A stretch of 64,000 nucleotides of DNA from Tetmemena sp. SeJ-2015 (taxonomy: Eukaryota; Ciliophora; Spirotrichea; Sporadotrichida; Oxytrichidae): NCBI GenBank assembly GCA_027382625.1, contig JAJKFJ010022054.1, positions 1 to 64,000 on the forward strand. Reading direction: 5' to 3'. A program made the position numbers and the translations under genes. The stretch's first letter is position 1. Each line of letters starts with the position of its first letter. Below are positions 11,868-23,564 of this stretch, piece by piece. Below the pieces are notes generated by a model. It was not told the origin of the DNA. It did no database searches and was given only the letters and a program-made list of their open reading frames with translations.

Positions 11868-14800
11868 TTTAATTCTATAATTTTCCTAGAGAAAACTTTA
11901 ATCAAGACATTTAATCGCAAGAAAGTGCTTATATTAAAGTCGGCTAAATCTATCGTTAGCTGCAGGCACCGAGTTATAGTGGATCCTTGAGCTTAGGAAC
12001 CTTTGAGGCAGCGACAACTGGACATCTGAAGTTGCTTTGCAAAGATTTAAAAACAAAATAGAATTTTGGAGACACTGATTGCTCATTTACCTACAATCTC
12101 GCAGATTCAAGAAATCCAAGTTGGGTTTAATTTAAAAATAATTGTCTTCAGATGGAGGAGCTAATCTTGGTATAGATGTACAATTTACCACTCCTAGATA
12201 TTTTTTCATTCATATAAAAAAGTCTAAATTGTTCCTAGCTATACTGAGCTAACTTCATACGATATCATATTTATTGTAGTATTAAATTTTTATATATCCA
12301 TATGACTGTTGTAAACGGAGTTTTTAGTTTTTAAATTAGCTTCTAGCAGTTAGTTTACTTTCACCATATCTATAAATTGATATTTTATTTCTGCTGGCCC
12401 TAGTAACAGCCCCTATTTCTAAGACATGCGTACTAAAATAAAAATATGCTTAACGCTTAGACTGTGGGTGTTGATGCTACATGGTCAATTTCGCAAACTT
12501 AACTTTGCTACTCTGGATCCACTCCAATCAATACAGTCAGCTACTATATCGACAATACTCTTCTAACCTCTACTAGCTCAAGTGACTATTCAATCAATCA
12601 ATTGGTGGATAATTTAAATGTCATTATAATTATCATAATACTTTTATCTCACAACAATCGGTAGCCAGCCAATTTTTAACGTAAGAAATCATTCAAAAAT
12701 TTTAAGATAGTATTTTGAAATAAATAATTATTGAATGTGGCAGACTCCGTAGTTGTTATTTATTTAGCAGGAGCGAAGGTGGTGGAGATAAGATGCACAG
12801 ACTCCAACTCAAATGTAATCAAGAACCTTTTTAAGTTAACTTTGCCAGCAAACACTGTTTAAACTTGGATTAGCTAAAGTCCTTCCTCTGCATCAGTTTC
12901 TTTCGTAGATTCTTCATTGACGATCACTGCCAATTATTAAGATCCTGATGAGGCCTAATTACCCGCCACTTTTAAAGCCTACATATCCACTATAGCTGAT
13001 TCTTACTTAACCAGGCCACATACATCACTTCCTTTTAAAAAAAAGTATGTAAATTTATTTAAATCCGATTCATATTTGAACGCAAATAAACAGGCAGTTT
13101 TTGCATTCACTTATACAGAAGGTAGTCCAACTTTTGGAGATTAATTTTAATAATTTAATATTTAAGATTAGAATTTAGTTTTGTGGGTTGAGGATTCAAG
13201 AGGAGCAAGAATATTCAAAGACCTGACTTTAACTGTGACGGATGAATTAAAATAATGCGATATTAGTTGTTAAGCTTTATCATGCTCAGGAACATTAGTT
13301 TATATATTATTGTTAATTAACTGCAAAGTAGTGTATAAATTGTGAAAGCGGATATTCTCATTACTTCTCCGACGATTCAACTAGCTATTGCGCTCTTACT
13401 TGCCCTGCAGGTTTAATAAATATTATGTTAGTATAATGACAACACTAAGTGCTAAGATTGCGAGGATGGCTGTGGAAGCTGTGTTGCAAACTCTAACATC
13501 CTCAAGAGCACAGGTTAAAAGTAATTATAAAGTTGTCTTCAATCTAAATAAAGGGATTGGAATTATTGGTATTAAGTTTAAATTATGTGAATGTGGATCT
13601 GATGCATACTAGATAACTTACGGGACAGATTAGAAGTGCCTGCTTATGGTTACTTTTAATTATATTTACGTATAACTTGGGAAATCATATGGCTTCAAGC
13701 ACAGTCTACTTATAGCTTTATAAATATTGTATTATAGCTTTCGTTCTCTGACTACTTCAGTGATACTTCTGGTAACAAAGTTTACACTCTAAATGATGAA
13801 AGAAATCCTTCTTCGATAATTATATTTAAATATTTTTTTTTTTAATTTAACTCTCACCAAAGACAGTTTGAATAAAGCCATTGTAGTGTAAATTGATACT
13901 CCTTAAACATAAAATATTTTCTTCTGCGATATCGTCTTCAGTTTACTACTTCTTAAATAAAATATAAGCAATTGATTCTCAAATAATCTTAATTATAAAA
14001 TATATAAATTAAAACTAACTTCTATATTCCGAATAAGCTCCAGGCTGATTTATAAATAATTTAGATGTAAATACGGTAGTAACTAGATTTAGCTTTACTG
14101 TCTCATAAATTATTAATTATAAATATTCATCTGGCCATACCAGTCTCTCTTAATAAATTAATTCATTCTTTTGGGTCTTTGATAGGATCCCACACTTTGC
14201 TAAGCTGATGAAGTCTATCTATTGTAAGATGAGAACACATGCATATAGGCTACTGCAGTCAACTACAATATATTTAAATTGTGGAACCCCTAAAAATAAA
14301 ATATATTCCTGTCACATCTTCAGATTCGAATATGATTTTTAAATCAAATTATAATTTTATTTAAAAAAGTTTTACAGACTAATTTTTTGTCAGGAAATAC
14401 AAAGGAAATTTTTTTTAATTCGAATTAATAGTTCTATTTGTTCAATAGTGCTCGGTCAGTCTAAGTACTATTAGGAATAAATTAAATCTTTTTAAGTTTC
14501 TTTATAGAATAAACAACAGACTGGATGCATTTGCAGGCTAAAATATAATTGCTCTTTCACCTGTACAATTACTTGCTCGAGTGTAGACAATTCTATATCT
14601 GCTAAGTTCTCACTTACTTTGGATACTAACTCAGCGCCTTTTATTTATTTTTCTTCTTGGAATGCAGATGCTGCAATTAAATTATTTAAAGAAACTTGCA
14701 GAATATAATGTTAAATTACTAAGACCATTTTATGGAAGGACACTGAAGTGACTTTTGAAGTGGAGGATCTATTCTCAGATGCTGACTTTAAAAATAAGTC

Positions 14801-17800
14801 AAATTATCTACTAGCCAGCCTAAAGTATATCTAATTTCAAGCTTTCCTTGTCGCCTAATCATTAAAAAATATGCTTAATGATATAAAAAGGGCTTATTTT
14901 ATTTTCTTATTGCTTTGAGAATTTATTAAACCTATTTGTTAATCAGGCTGGATCTTTAGCATCATATTGGCTGCCCAAGCCTACTGATAGTTCAAGTAAT
15001 TAAGTCTTACTTAGTAGCATTGGATCGGCCACCTTCACTTACAGGTTATTAAATTAATAAATTAATTTAGATAATTTATACAGTGACTCAACTTATTACG
15101 ATTCTAATCCCAGGACTCTTTATGCTAAATCATTTATAAATTAGTATGCTGTCATCTCAGATCCAAGAGGAGCCACAACTGCACAACTTTAAATCAGCTT
15201 AGTTGTCAAAGGTTAAAATAAATAAAATAAGCGAATAAATATTGCTTCAGCTCTTGCGCAACCCAGCAGTGTTCTTCTTTCACAGAGTTAGATTGCATTT
15301 ATTTATGCACTGCTTGTCAAACAGGGAAAGATTTCTACTACGATTCATAAAAATAATTTTCATTAGCTCAGAAAAGATGCCTCGACACTTGTCCTACTGG
15401 CTAGTACACATATAAATTATAATCATCATTATTTTTGTACAGAGATGTGGTTACTTCAAACTGTCTTACTTGTGACTCAAGTTAAAAGATATTTTACTTT
15501 AGTTGTGCATAATGCGCTGGAGCAGGGACAGCTCTCATTCCATCTCAATTTAATTTTTAAATGCGTCCAGTGTGAGCCAAATACTTTCAGAACTACTAAC
15601 GCTGATTCAATCAAGAACTTAACTTTTAAATTTTAAAAAGAGCTGCATCGCATCTTGCCCAGTGGGAAACACCTACGCCACTGGCCAAATAACAATCATA
15701 AATATTAAATTTTAAAATAGATTGCTATGGTAAGATTAAATAAAAGTCTAAACTAATTTGCTAGAAACTAGTTAGCCAACTCTAAGCAGCCTAAACTTCA
15801 AGGACTAATTCGTGGTGTACAAAGACGAAAAGACTTGCTAAAACTATACTCTCAACATGGAAAATTTAGTCACCTATACTTCTTAAATAAACTACTTCAC
15901 AGGCTCAGTTGCACAATCGAACCTTCATTCCTTACACTTCAACTTCAAGCTGGGTTCAAATAACCAATCCATCACCATCTATCTTTGCACTCAAATTAGG
16001 ATATTCTCAATCCTATTTTTTTTCAATATAAAACGACCTTACTTATGTTTTTTATTTTTTATTTTTATTCCAGATACAGGCAATAGAGTTCCAGCCAGAA
16101 AATTACACAGCTCAGCTGGTTCTAACACAGCAGCCAGATGGAAAAGTTTCCACTTACAATTTCTTAATCACACTGAGTACAGAGCTCGCTCCTAAATTGG
16201 TGCAAGCCTCAGATATCAACGTTACTCCATCACTCATTCCTGGAATACCTTTTAGTTTTTCAATCAAACAATCTTAATTCAAAACTGCTCCTGGACACTC
16301 TCTAACTGTCGCTTGCTATAAAATCACTTCCATTTAGTCTTGGCTCAATATTAGTAAAGTATAAAATTATGTTTTATAAAAAAAAATAATCAAAAATCGA
16401 GGAATTAGAGAGAGTTATATTTATTGAATATCAAAAGTCAGTCACCAGACTAAGTTATTTCTGGTACTGTTTCAAGTAATAATCTTGCAAGTCAATAATA
16501 CAATTTACCCTGCAATGTCTCCTCAACCAACGAGCGCTTCACTTTATTCTATTTCAAGCTAACAGTAGATGATTTAATTTTGTTTTTATTGAAGATCAGA
16601 ATCAATCTCCCATGTGGAGTTCAACTTTCACAACTCTTCTCAAGATAAAGCAAGGCTCTGAAATAACTAAATCCTGACTGACTATTCAATCAAATAATGA
16701 TTTATTTTTATTGCACTGATCCAGAGAATTAGCCACTTACATTCTAAGTGTATTTTAAAGTGTATGTGGATAACTCTCTAATCACTGCAACTTCCACTAG
16801 ATATTTATTTTAGTGGTGAGGCTGTGTGGTTCGATTCAACATCAAATACACTCAACTACAGCTTCAGAGATCTGAGCCAAGCTGGAAATCATGACATAAG
16901 AGTAACATGTTCAGATGGGTTTAATCCACCAGAAGAAAGCGGTTTCACTCTCTATGCATCCACAAATAAGCCTCCAGTGGCTTTGGCTTCTATAAGCGAC
17001 ATAAATATCGACATCTTTTCAAAATCCTACTAGTTAAATCTAAGTCAACTATTTTAAGACCCAGAGGGCAAGCAAATGACTTACTAGCTTTTGAAAAATG
17101 ATGGGACTGCGATGCCTTCCTTTATCACTTAATTCAGCAGTGGATTGATGAGCTTCTCACTCACTAACTCTGATGCTGGATAATACCTTCTCTAAGTTAA
17201 GGCAATTTAAATTAATCTCAAATGATATTATAAAAAATTAAAATATATTTACGTGAATAGATAATGAGGATGAATTTGTGCAAAGTTCGTTTACTATGAA
17301 TGTGCAAGGCTGTTACGCAGGATGCGCTACTTGTACTGGATTGACTGCTAATACTTGCTCATCTTGTGCTGAAGGATATTTCCTCTTCTAAAATTAATGT
17401 GGCTAAACTTGTAACTCAGGATACTACAAGAATACTCAAACAAGAGTTTAAAATTAAATTAATTTTATAATTAAATCTTCTTAGAAATGTATTTACTTAA
17501 ATTAATTGAAAGAATTTATTAAAATATAAATATCATATAATAGAAAATTATTTTTTTTATTATTTATCATAGTTTCTCCATTTAAATTTATAAATATAAT
17601 TAAAAATCTGCTCATAATCCCATATATCAAAATAGAAAATTGAATTATCATTATAATTGTTTATTTTGGAATTCAATTTTAATTTATGTCATATTATTTT
17701 TAGGCCACTTTAACTTATTTTTATTGCTAGAGAGTATATTATATTAAACTCAACTAATATACAGAAAGTGTGCGAGTAAATTTCATTCATAACATTTTTA

Positions 17801-18336
17801 ACTCTGAGTAATTTATTTGTGTTAATAAGCAATTTAATCTAGACGAGTTTTAAAGAGATTAATTTTCTTAAAATCATATAGTTTTTGTTTATCGTTTCTA
17901 TAGAACGTATTTATAAATAATTTTAAATTCAATTATAAATTATAGGCTGAATAAAATTTTTAATTATCTATTTAAATATAATGTTTTCTACTCTATTAGA
18001 TTTATCTATAATTTGAATTTAAATTAAGCCATATCATATAATTGATATTTTTGCGTCAGTTATATTTGTTAAAATTTTTGATATAATATTATAAGTTAAG
18101 TTTAAGCGCATTTGGGTTTTAAATGTGGGTCTGAATGCAAAGTATGCACAGGGGCAGATTCTAGTACTGAGTGCAGTTAATGTAACATAGGTTTTTACCT
18201 TTCAGGCACTGGCTGCTTCGATAGATGCCCAGTCGGAAAATACGAGGAAGATACCACTTCTACTTGCAATACAATAAATGCAGCCACTACTACTATTATA
18301 TGCATTATATTTGCATTTGGCTTATAATTTTAATTT
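11868..18336 (+). CDS. Giant cadherin-like / cysteine-rich surface protein gene, IES-interrupted
   Basis: A long series of plus-strand islands, paralogous to the minus-strand giant gene. Order: NFNQDIQSQESAYIKVGQIY and SGSLSLGTFEAATTGHLKL (11.87-12.13 kb), LGIDVQFTTPSYTELTSYDI, TVGVDATWSISQTQLCYSGS (12.46), NVADSVVVIYLAGAKVVEIR (12.74-13.03), TYTEGSPTFGDQNLVLWVED (13.1-13.25), cysteine-rich CINCESGYSHYFSDDS and CQDCEDGCGSCV (13.3-13.5). A second set runs 13.7-15.2 kb, with cysteine-rich repeats at 15.25-15.7 and further beta modules (EFQPENYTAQLVLTQQPDG, TDPENQPLTFQVYFK, DPEGKQMTYQLL) to 17.2 kb. A final cysteine-rich block at 17.3-18.3 kb (CATCTGLTANTCSSCAEGYF, CKVCTGADSSTECSQC, CFDRCPVGKYEE) is followed by a hydrophobic TTTIICIIFAFGL, a possible membrane anchor. 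Seven IESs were verified or are listed separately. The start codon was not found. It is probably an extracellular, membrane-anchored protein. Confidence 0.75.
12128..12138. other. IES, 11 bp, TAAT pointer
   Basis: TAAT at 12128-12131 is repeated at 12139-12142. Removing 11 bp joins ..R N P S W V Q to L S S D G G A N L G in frame. This is the shortest insert found. Confidence 0.6.
12193..12233. other. IES, 41 bp, CCTAG pointer
   Basis: CCTAG at 12193-12197 is repeated at 12234-12238. Removal joins QFTTP to SYTELTSYDI in frame. Confidence 0.7.
12426..12445. other. IES, 20 bp, ATGC pointer
   Basis: ATGC at 12426-12429 is repeated at 12446-12449. Removal joins SPYFQDM to LNAQTVGVDATW in frame. 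The pointer contains no TA, which separates this system from TA-only IESs. Confidence 0.65.
13139..13165. other. IES, 27 bp, GATTA pointer
   Basis: GATTA at 13139-13143 is repeated at 13166-13170. Removal joins SPTFGD to QNLVLWVED in frame. Confidence 0.7.
17445..18098. other. IES, 654 bp, AGTTTAA pointer
   Basis: AGTTTAA at 17445-17451 is repeated at 18099-18105. Removing 654 bp of almost pure AT-rich DNA joins YYKNTQTRVQ to AHLGFKCGSECKVC in frame, inside the cysteine-rich block. Nothing coding was seen inside. Confidence 0.75.
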
Positions 18337-20110
18337 TATCTTTAATAACTATCAGCAATGCTTCTAATTAGTCAGTGGCTTAATAAGCTCAAACTACTTG
18401 ACAGAAAATTCTGTACTCTCCTTTGACTAAATGACTGGACAAAATTTCAAGTGCACAAATTCAGACAGCTGCCAGGGAGAACATGCTAACACTCCTTAAT
18501 GCTCTTGGACAAGGAAATTTGCTATGCAGTGTAAACTTTAATTAAGTAGTTAACTTTTTAACTATATTGAAATTAAAGAAATGAAATAAGTTTGGCAGGA
18601 CTTCAGATGGGTATGCTTCAATTAGGATATCTACAAACTCTCTTCCAGATCACTGCATCCCTTATGATGCATCAAAAACACCTCAAAGTAGCTTAATAGA
18701 CTTCTCAGTCAAATTTAATACCCCAGTCTCAAGCACTAATACTTTGCAAATAGCAACTTCCTAGATAGCTTAAACTTACAGGTGCGGAAGTGAATGGGTC
18801 CTCAACTCTAATATTCCTACTGCTTTGCAATTCAATTCATGGGATCACGATAATATAATATTTATTAAAAAAACCTAGGACTGATAGATAAAATAGTGGG
18901 AGTGGCTTTTAATGGAGTGCCTATATTCCAAAGTTATGATTCTGAGACTGGGTTTGACCCCTTATTTCCGAAGGCTTATGGAACCGATACAGAGATAGTT
19001 GCTGCCAAATTAGATGATTGTTTTGGATCCTATGACAATATAGCTGAAAATTTAATAAAAAAAGAGAATTAATTAAATATTTAATTAAAAATGGAATACT
19101 GTGATAGTTGAAGTGTGCGCAATTTGAATAATTATTATACCATTCGATAAAACATACAATTCTAAGAACTTTTCATCCTTACAACATTTGTGTGTGAGCG
19201 CTCAGTTTAGACTTATAAGCGACATAACTTTTGCTTTGCTTCATATTTGAAATATAATTGAGTTGCGCATCTCATATCTTGCTACTGAGGAGTGCTGTTG
19301 AGATTATTAAAGAATAAACTCATATTGATTATTGGCGAGTTATCGAACAAGCTGTAGATCAGGTGTGAATCTATGATTTTAACTGACACGAAGTTGCAAC
19401 TCTCCATTTATTATTTTAACCAATCACCTATTTTAAATTAATTCTCAACTATAATGGTTTCTACAAGTACTACTCTCTTTCTCCATGTATTTTAAATTCC
19501 TTTTTTAAGGCCAATGTTTAATTTATCATTTTTTCTATAAATCTACTATCTTAAATGGTGCAGAGGGAGAGCTCAAATTAAATATACATACATGAAATTT
19601 AAAAATACTTTAATAAAGAGATAATAGATTTCTAAATCAAACTTTTTCTCGATATATTAATTAATAAAAAGCCTGAAATTATTTTATTTTTAATTAATTT
19701 AAAAGAAGAGCTTTGTGATCAAATGATTGAATGCGCGGATAGTCCTCTGACTTATCTTTAAATTAAGTTAGCAGGAACTTAAGCAGAAACTGATGCTCAA
19801 AAGATAGGTATTGCAAAAGATGGTCACTTTATAGTTGGTCCTTTCAATGAGAAGGGAACTTTGTGGCAGCCGTGCGAATTAGACTTTTGTAATGGAGTAA
19901 CTCTATTTAATAATTTCTTAAAGTAACTTTTCTAAAAATTAACTTTTACAACAAAAGCATTTTGCAGAAATATTTATGAAGCTTCATGATAAATTTGAGA
20001 GAGATATTTAAAATTAAATTAAATAACTCTCGCGAATGGAGATTACGTGTATGCAAGCACTATGTTCCATCCTTACACAGTGGGATGTTGGGGTCCCTCA
20101 GTAATTAAAT
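18278..20110 (+). CDS. YHYH-domain secreted protein (Y1), IES-interrupted
   Basis: The ATG at 18278 begins a signal-peptide-like N-terminus (MQPLLLLYALYLHLAY). Islands: 18278-18531 (CTNSDSCQGEHANTP, CSWTRKFAMQC), 18587-18848 (FGRTSDGYASIRIST, LPDHCIPYDASK, YRCGSEWVLNS), 18887-19038 (KIVGVAFNGVPIFQSYDSE, DPLFPKAYG, LDDCFGSYDN), 19452-19490 (NGFYKYYSLSPC), 19698-19890 (EELCDQMIECADSP, IAKDGHFIVGPFNEKG, LWQPCELDFC) and 20035-20110 (NGDYVYASTMFHPYTVGCWG). Five IESs, each with an exact pointer, restore one frame of about 325 codons. GVPIF, the YxYY..SPC site (standing where YHYH is usual), DGHFIVGPF and the C-terminal FHPYTVGCWG block match the YHYH family; the family's molecular function is not established. 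The frame continues past GCWGPS through low-complexity DNA, so the true C-terminus is uncertain. The start overlaps the end of the giant plus gene in another frame. Confidence 0.8.
18532..18586. other. IES, 55 bp, TAA pointer
   Basis: TAA at 18532-18534 is repeated at 18587-18589. Removal joins KFAMQC to KFGRTSDGYAS in frame in Y1. Confidence 0.7.
18849..18886. other. IES, 38 bp, GATAA pointer
   Basis: GATAA at 18849-18853 is repeated at 18887-18891. Removal joins NSWDHD to KIVGVAFNGVP in frame, matching the WDN..EIVGVSI order of Y2 and Y4. Confidence 0.75.
19039..19451 (+). mobile_element. M1 element acting as a 413 bp IES (TA pointer) in Y1
   Basis: It starts TATAGCTGAAAATTTAAT and ends ATTCTCAACTATA, giving near-perfect inverted ends TATAGYTGARAATT. 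The flanking TA (19039-19040 and 19452-19453) is the pointer: removal gives GAC AAT AAT GGT TTC TAC, i.e. FGSYDN joined to NGFYKYYSLSPC in frame. The interior matches the other M1 copies (ATTCGAT.AA.CATA, AAGCGACATAA.TTT). The ends also fit the TAYAGYNR consensus known from Paramecium and Euplotes TA-bounded IESs and Tc1/mariner-type elements. Confidence 0.8.
19491..19697. other. IES, 207 bp, TTTAAA pointer
   Basis: TTTAAA at 19491-19496 is repeated at 19698-19703. Removal joins SLSPCIL to KEELCDQMIECADSP in frame in Y1. Confidence 0.65.
19891..20034. other. IES, 144 bp, AATGGAG pointer
   Basis: AATGGAG at 19891-19897 is repeated at 20035-20041. Removal joins LWQPCELDFC to NGDYVYASTMFHPY in frame. 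In the decayed copy near 42.13-42.27 kb the left pointer has become AATGAAG. Confidence 0.8.
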
Positions 20111-21400
20111 ATAATTTATTAGAAAATTACTTCATTCTCGGGTTTATGTTCTTCGTAAAAATAAATTTTAGGAAACTTAGGTCTGTCAATTTGAACAATC
20201 AGCTCTTTAAACCTACTATTTTTTTATTCAATTTTAAATTAAAATTACTTTTTAGATTCATTTTTAATTTAAAATTCGTATTTAAAACTGAGTTCATATA
20301 TTTAAAAGAAAAAAGAAGTAAGATAAAATGTTTATAGTTTACCTTTTGCAAGGAATGGCGACTCTAATTCAAAAAAACTATTTCTAATCAATTATAAAAT
20401 TGCTTTGACAATCTTAATGTTTACAGTCTGATGATAATATTGGTCTTTAATTCTTTGTTATAATTAAAAATACCTAAAAAATAGTTTTTACAAATAGATT
20501 TTATATATTTATTTTTGTTAGTTTCTTATGATCTCTTCCTTACCCAACTTATCCAAATTAAATTAATTCCATCAGAAATCAATTATTTATAAAGGTATTT
20601 TGAAGTATTATTCTTTTCGATTATTATAGATATCCTTTGGAAAAAATCTGTTTTTTAATGAGATTGAGAAATATAGACTTGATTTCTTAAAATATGTAAG
20701 CTTGAATTTTCATGAAATATCTGTAATGAAGAAAAAAAATAACTTTATAATGCAAATTGATATTGTGCGAATTTGAAACCTCATTAAAATCCAGCGATTA
20801 AATTTAAATCCTTTTAATTTTTTATTATTATTTTTCTTTACAGACCCTTTTTTATTTAGCTTCTATATTTCCAGTTAAAAAAAAACTTTTATAGTTTCAT
20901 AAAATTTCTAAAGTCTTTCAAATGATTTACTTTTAAAGTTCATTGAAAAGTTTATAATTTAAAAATATAGAGATAAATTTGTTATAAAGAATAAAGGAAT
21001 AAAGATAATTAATTTCATTACCACTTCAATTTCCATCCAATAATTATGTAGAATTACTTTTTTAATAATATTATCCTTAAAATCTAAAAGAAAATAGAAG
21101 ATAATTATTTTATAAATGTCAAAGTTATTGTAGGCAACTCTTTAATTTATTACTTTTAATTTATATTAGTTAATTTAAAGTAGTGGTGTTTAGCAATTTA
21201 AGTTATAGCAGTCGCAACAGTAAATACCTTAACCCTAAATAGAGCATTCTGATAACATTGAAGAATTTATTTCTAAGATTTTTAGCAAGGAGAGCAGTTA
21301 ACACTAACTAAAACAGACTATCCTTAAACAATGGCACTGAAATTTTTTAACAAATTAAAAATCGTTGAGGATGAGAATCAGTAAAATTTACTTTCAGCAA
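20111..21400. other. AT-rich DNA downstream of Y1
   Basis: The Y1 frame stays open for some 180 further codons with low-complexity, Phe/Leu/Lys-rich content that looks like AT-rich noise. Short pieces (at 20140-20220 and 20335-20390) are conserved in the duplicate at 42.36-42.61 kb. No other feature was supported. Confidence 0.35.
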
Positions 21401-21409
21401 TTACGATAA

Positions 21410-21660
21410 CATTCAATTTCCCCTTTCCTTTTTTCGAAAAAAAAAAAACAATTAAATTTTCCCCCATTTTTGGCAAATTTACAAAAATTCCCAAAAGGCC
21501 ACCTTTACCCCAAAATATTTTCCTTTTAATTTGTTTGAGGGTCAAACTTTATAATTTTTGCAAAAATTTAAAAAGGAATAATTTAAGAAAAAAATTTTAA
21601 AACATAAAATTTCCCCTCTCAAAAAAATTTTTCAAGGGGCCCAAAAAACTTAAATTTAGG
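21410..21660. other. Suspected low-quality consensus, homopolymer-inflated
   Basis: Runs such as CCCCC, GGGG and A12 in DNA that is otherwise mixed, in the part of duplication D1 whose counterpart (about 43.80-43.95 kb) reads smoothly. Base-level content is unreliable here. Confidence 0.45.
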
Positions 21661-22529
21661 ATTTGGCTAATTTTTCCCAAACGGGAAATTTTGAAGAAAT
21701 TTGAGCTATATATAGGGGTGAAGATCGCTTCCTTCCCACTACAAAAAGTTTAAAGCAAGGATTATTCATACCACCCCTCCTTTCCATTAAAACTAAAAGC
21801 ATTAACTGTTTAAACAACTTTATTAGATTAAGTTTATGGAGGGAGCAAGTATCTCGAAACCTCTTAAAAATAATTATTTCATGATTTATAAGCATTTTTA
21901 CTTTAGCACACAAATTTTGGCCTTAAAAATTCTTAATTTTATTATAAAGATTTGCGAATTTACCCACTAACACCTCTTTCGTGATATTCATCGAAGAAAA
22001 GGCCTCTAGCCGAGATCGAATGATTTTTAAGAGGTGTCGAGATACGTGCAAGTTTTTAAGTTTGATCTTTCCAATTCCTGCAGCCAACAATTCTCTATTA
22101 AATTACGATTTATAACATGCATATTGCTTTTTTAATAATTGTAGTTACATTTTTACAACTTGTGATCATATATCTTAATAATAGTTGAAGACTGATTATT
22201 ACAAAAACAATCCAATAATAATAATTTATAAAATAAATCACTACATAAATAGGGAAGTCTTAATTAAAATTAGTTTAAATTCAAGAATTGCCACCTCTCT
22301 AATACATTTTAATTTATGAGGATCTAATTTAAAATAAATTAAATCTCAAACTATCTTAATATAGCGGTGCTCTTCTTGGCCACTGCTCTCACTAATTCTT
22401 AAATATAATTTAATAATATTCTGGAAGAGTATTAGCCGGCTAACCAGTTGCATTAGGCACAATATAAATATAATTATAATTTATTTTTAAGTATAATTAA
22501 AGATATTAAAATAAACCAAATGAGAGAAT

Positions 22530-23180
22530 CTGCATCTCTTGAGTATACTTATAAACTCTTGATTGCTCCGATTAGGTCACGGTGAACGATAAAAGTTTAA
22601 AAGGACTACACTGTGTCATTAATTCCCTCATTTAATTATTTTAATAAAATAATTATAGGTAGAATATGAATGAATTATGGGAAATTAAAAAAGATATTGT
22701 ATAATTTTAAGCATTAGGGAATGAATTAAAAACATCTCTAGAGTATGATTGCATAATTTTGAAACCAACTCTATCAGATTTGATTTTGAATAATTTGAAC
22801 TATCTTTTATTTATTTGTCAACTTTTCCTCTTTAAACTATTCTTTCGCTAACTCAGCTTCCTCATAATCATCATCATCATCTTCTTATTTTTAATTATTC
22901 TTCCTATTATTTTTAGTTTTACTCCTATTATTACTATTATTGTAGATGCTATTGATGCTATAATTATTGGTCGGGAAATTTTTTTAAAAAAGGTTTTCTA
23001 GTTGGATTCGAACCTTAGTCCAAAAAATGACTCATCTAGTGGTTAACCATCTGATCATAAGGTCTTAAATCAAGATCTACTTCTTCATTTTTCTCAAATA
23101 TCTCTTAATTCCGATCAACTATTCGTATTCATTCCATCAATAATCTAAGTCCTCTCGCAATAAGCCAGAATGACTGGCTC
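22530..23180. other. Non-coding repeat-like stretch
   Basis: No gene seen. The segment CTCTTAATTCCGATCAACTATTCG at about 23101 resembles CTCTTACCCCCGATCAACCATTCG at about 40737, so part of it is a dispersed repeat. Confidence 0.35.
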
Positions 23181-23564
23181 TAAATGGCGGGTCGGCAGCA
23201 AAAGAATAAAAAAAATTTAATTAAATAAAAAAAATTTTTGAAGAAAAAAATTTTGGAATAAACTTATTTTTTAATAAAGAATTAAATTTTTTTTTGGGTA
23301 AACTTTAAATCGTCTTTTTGATTAAATTTTTTTAAAAGGGGTATATTTATAATAAAATAAACTATTTTAATTAATATTGAGCCTTTAAATTAAATCAGAG
23401 AAATTAAATTTGAGCCCCCTTAAATTTTTTTAATTTTTGATTAAAAATTTTTTTTAAAAAAACCTTTTTAAAAATTTTAAAAATTAAAAATTAATTCTAA
23501 ACTACCCCCCTATTTTTGAAAATTTTTTTTCTTTTAAAGCATCTTTTTAAAACTTCAGTGGAGA

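Larger units (their letters stand above)
19680..22500. repeat. Segmental duplication D1, copy 1
   Basis: This block matches 41940-45000 at moderate identity: the last YHYH islands of Y1, the spacer with CAAGGAATGGCGACTCTAAT, and a distal block with TATAGCGGTGCTCTTCTTGG and GCCGGCTAACCAGTTGCATT. Copy 1 lacks the two insertions present in copy 2 (42695-43036 and 44466-44885). Confidence 0.7.

Noticed and set aside
17445..18098. TTTAAA as the pointer of the 654-bp IES
   Set aside because: Joining at TTTAAA shifts the frame; AGTTTAA a few bases away restores it.
22990..23060. tRNA-like T-loop (TTCGAAT) on the minus strand
   Set aside because: The T stem pairs at only two positions, no acceptor or D arm folds, and the surrounding DNA resembles a dispersed repeat seen near 40.7 kb.
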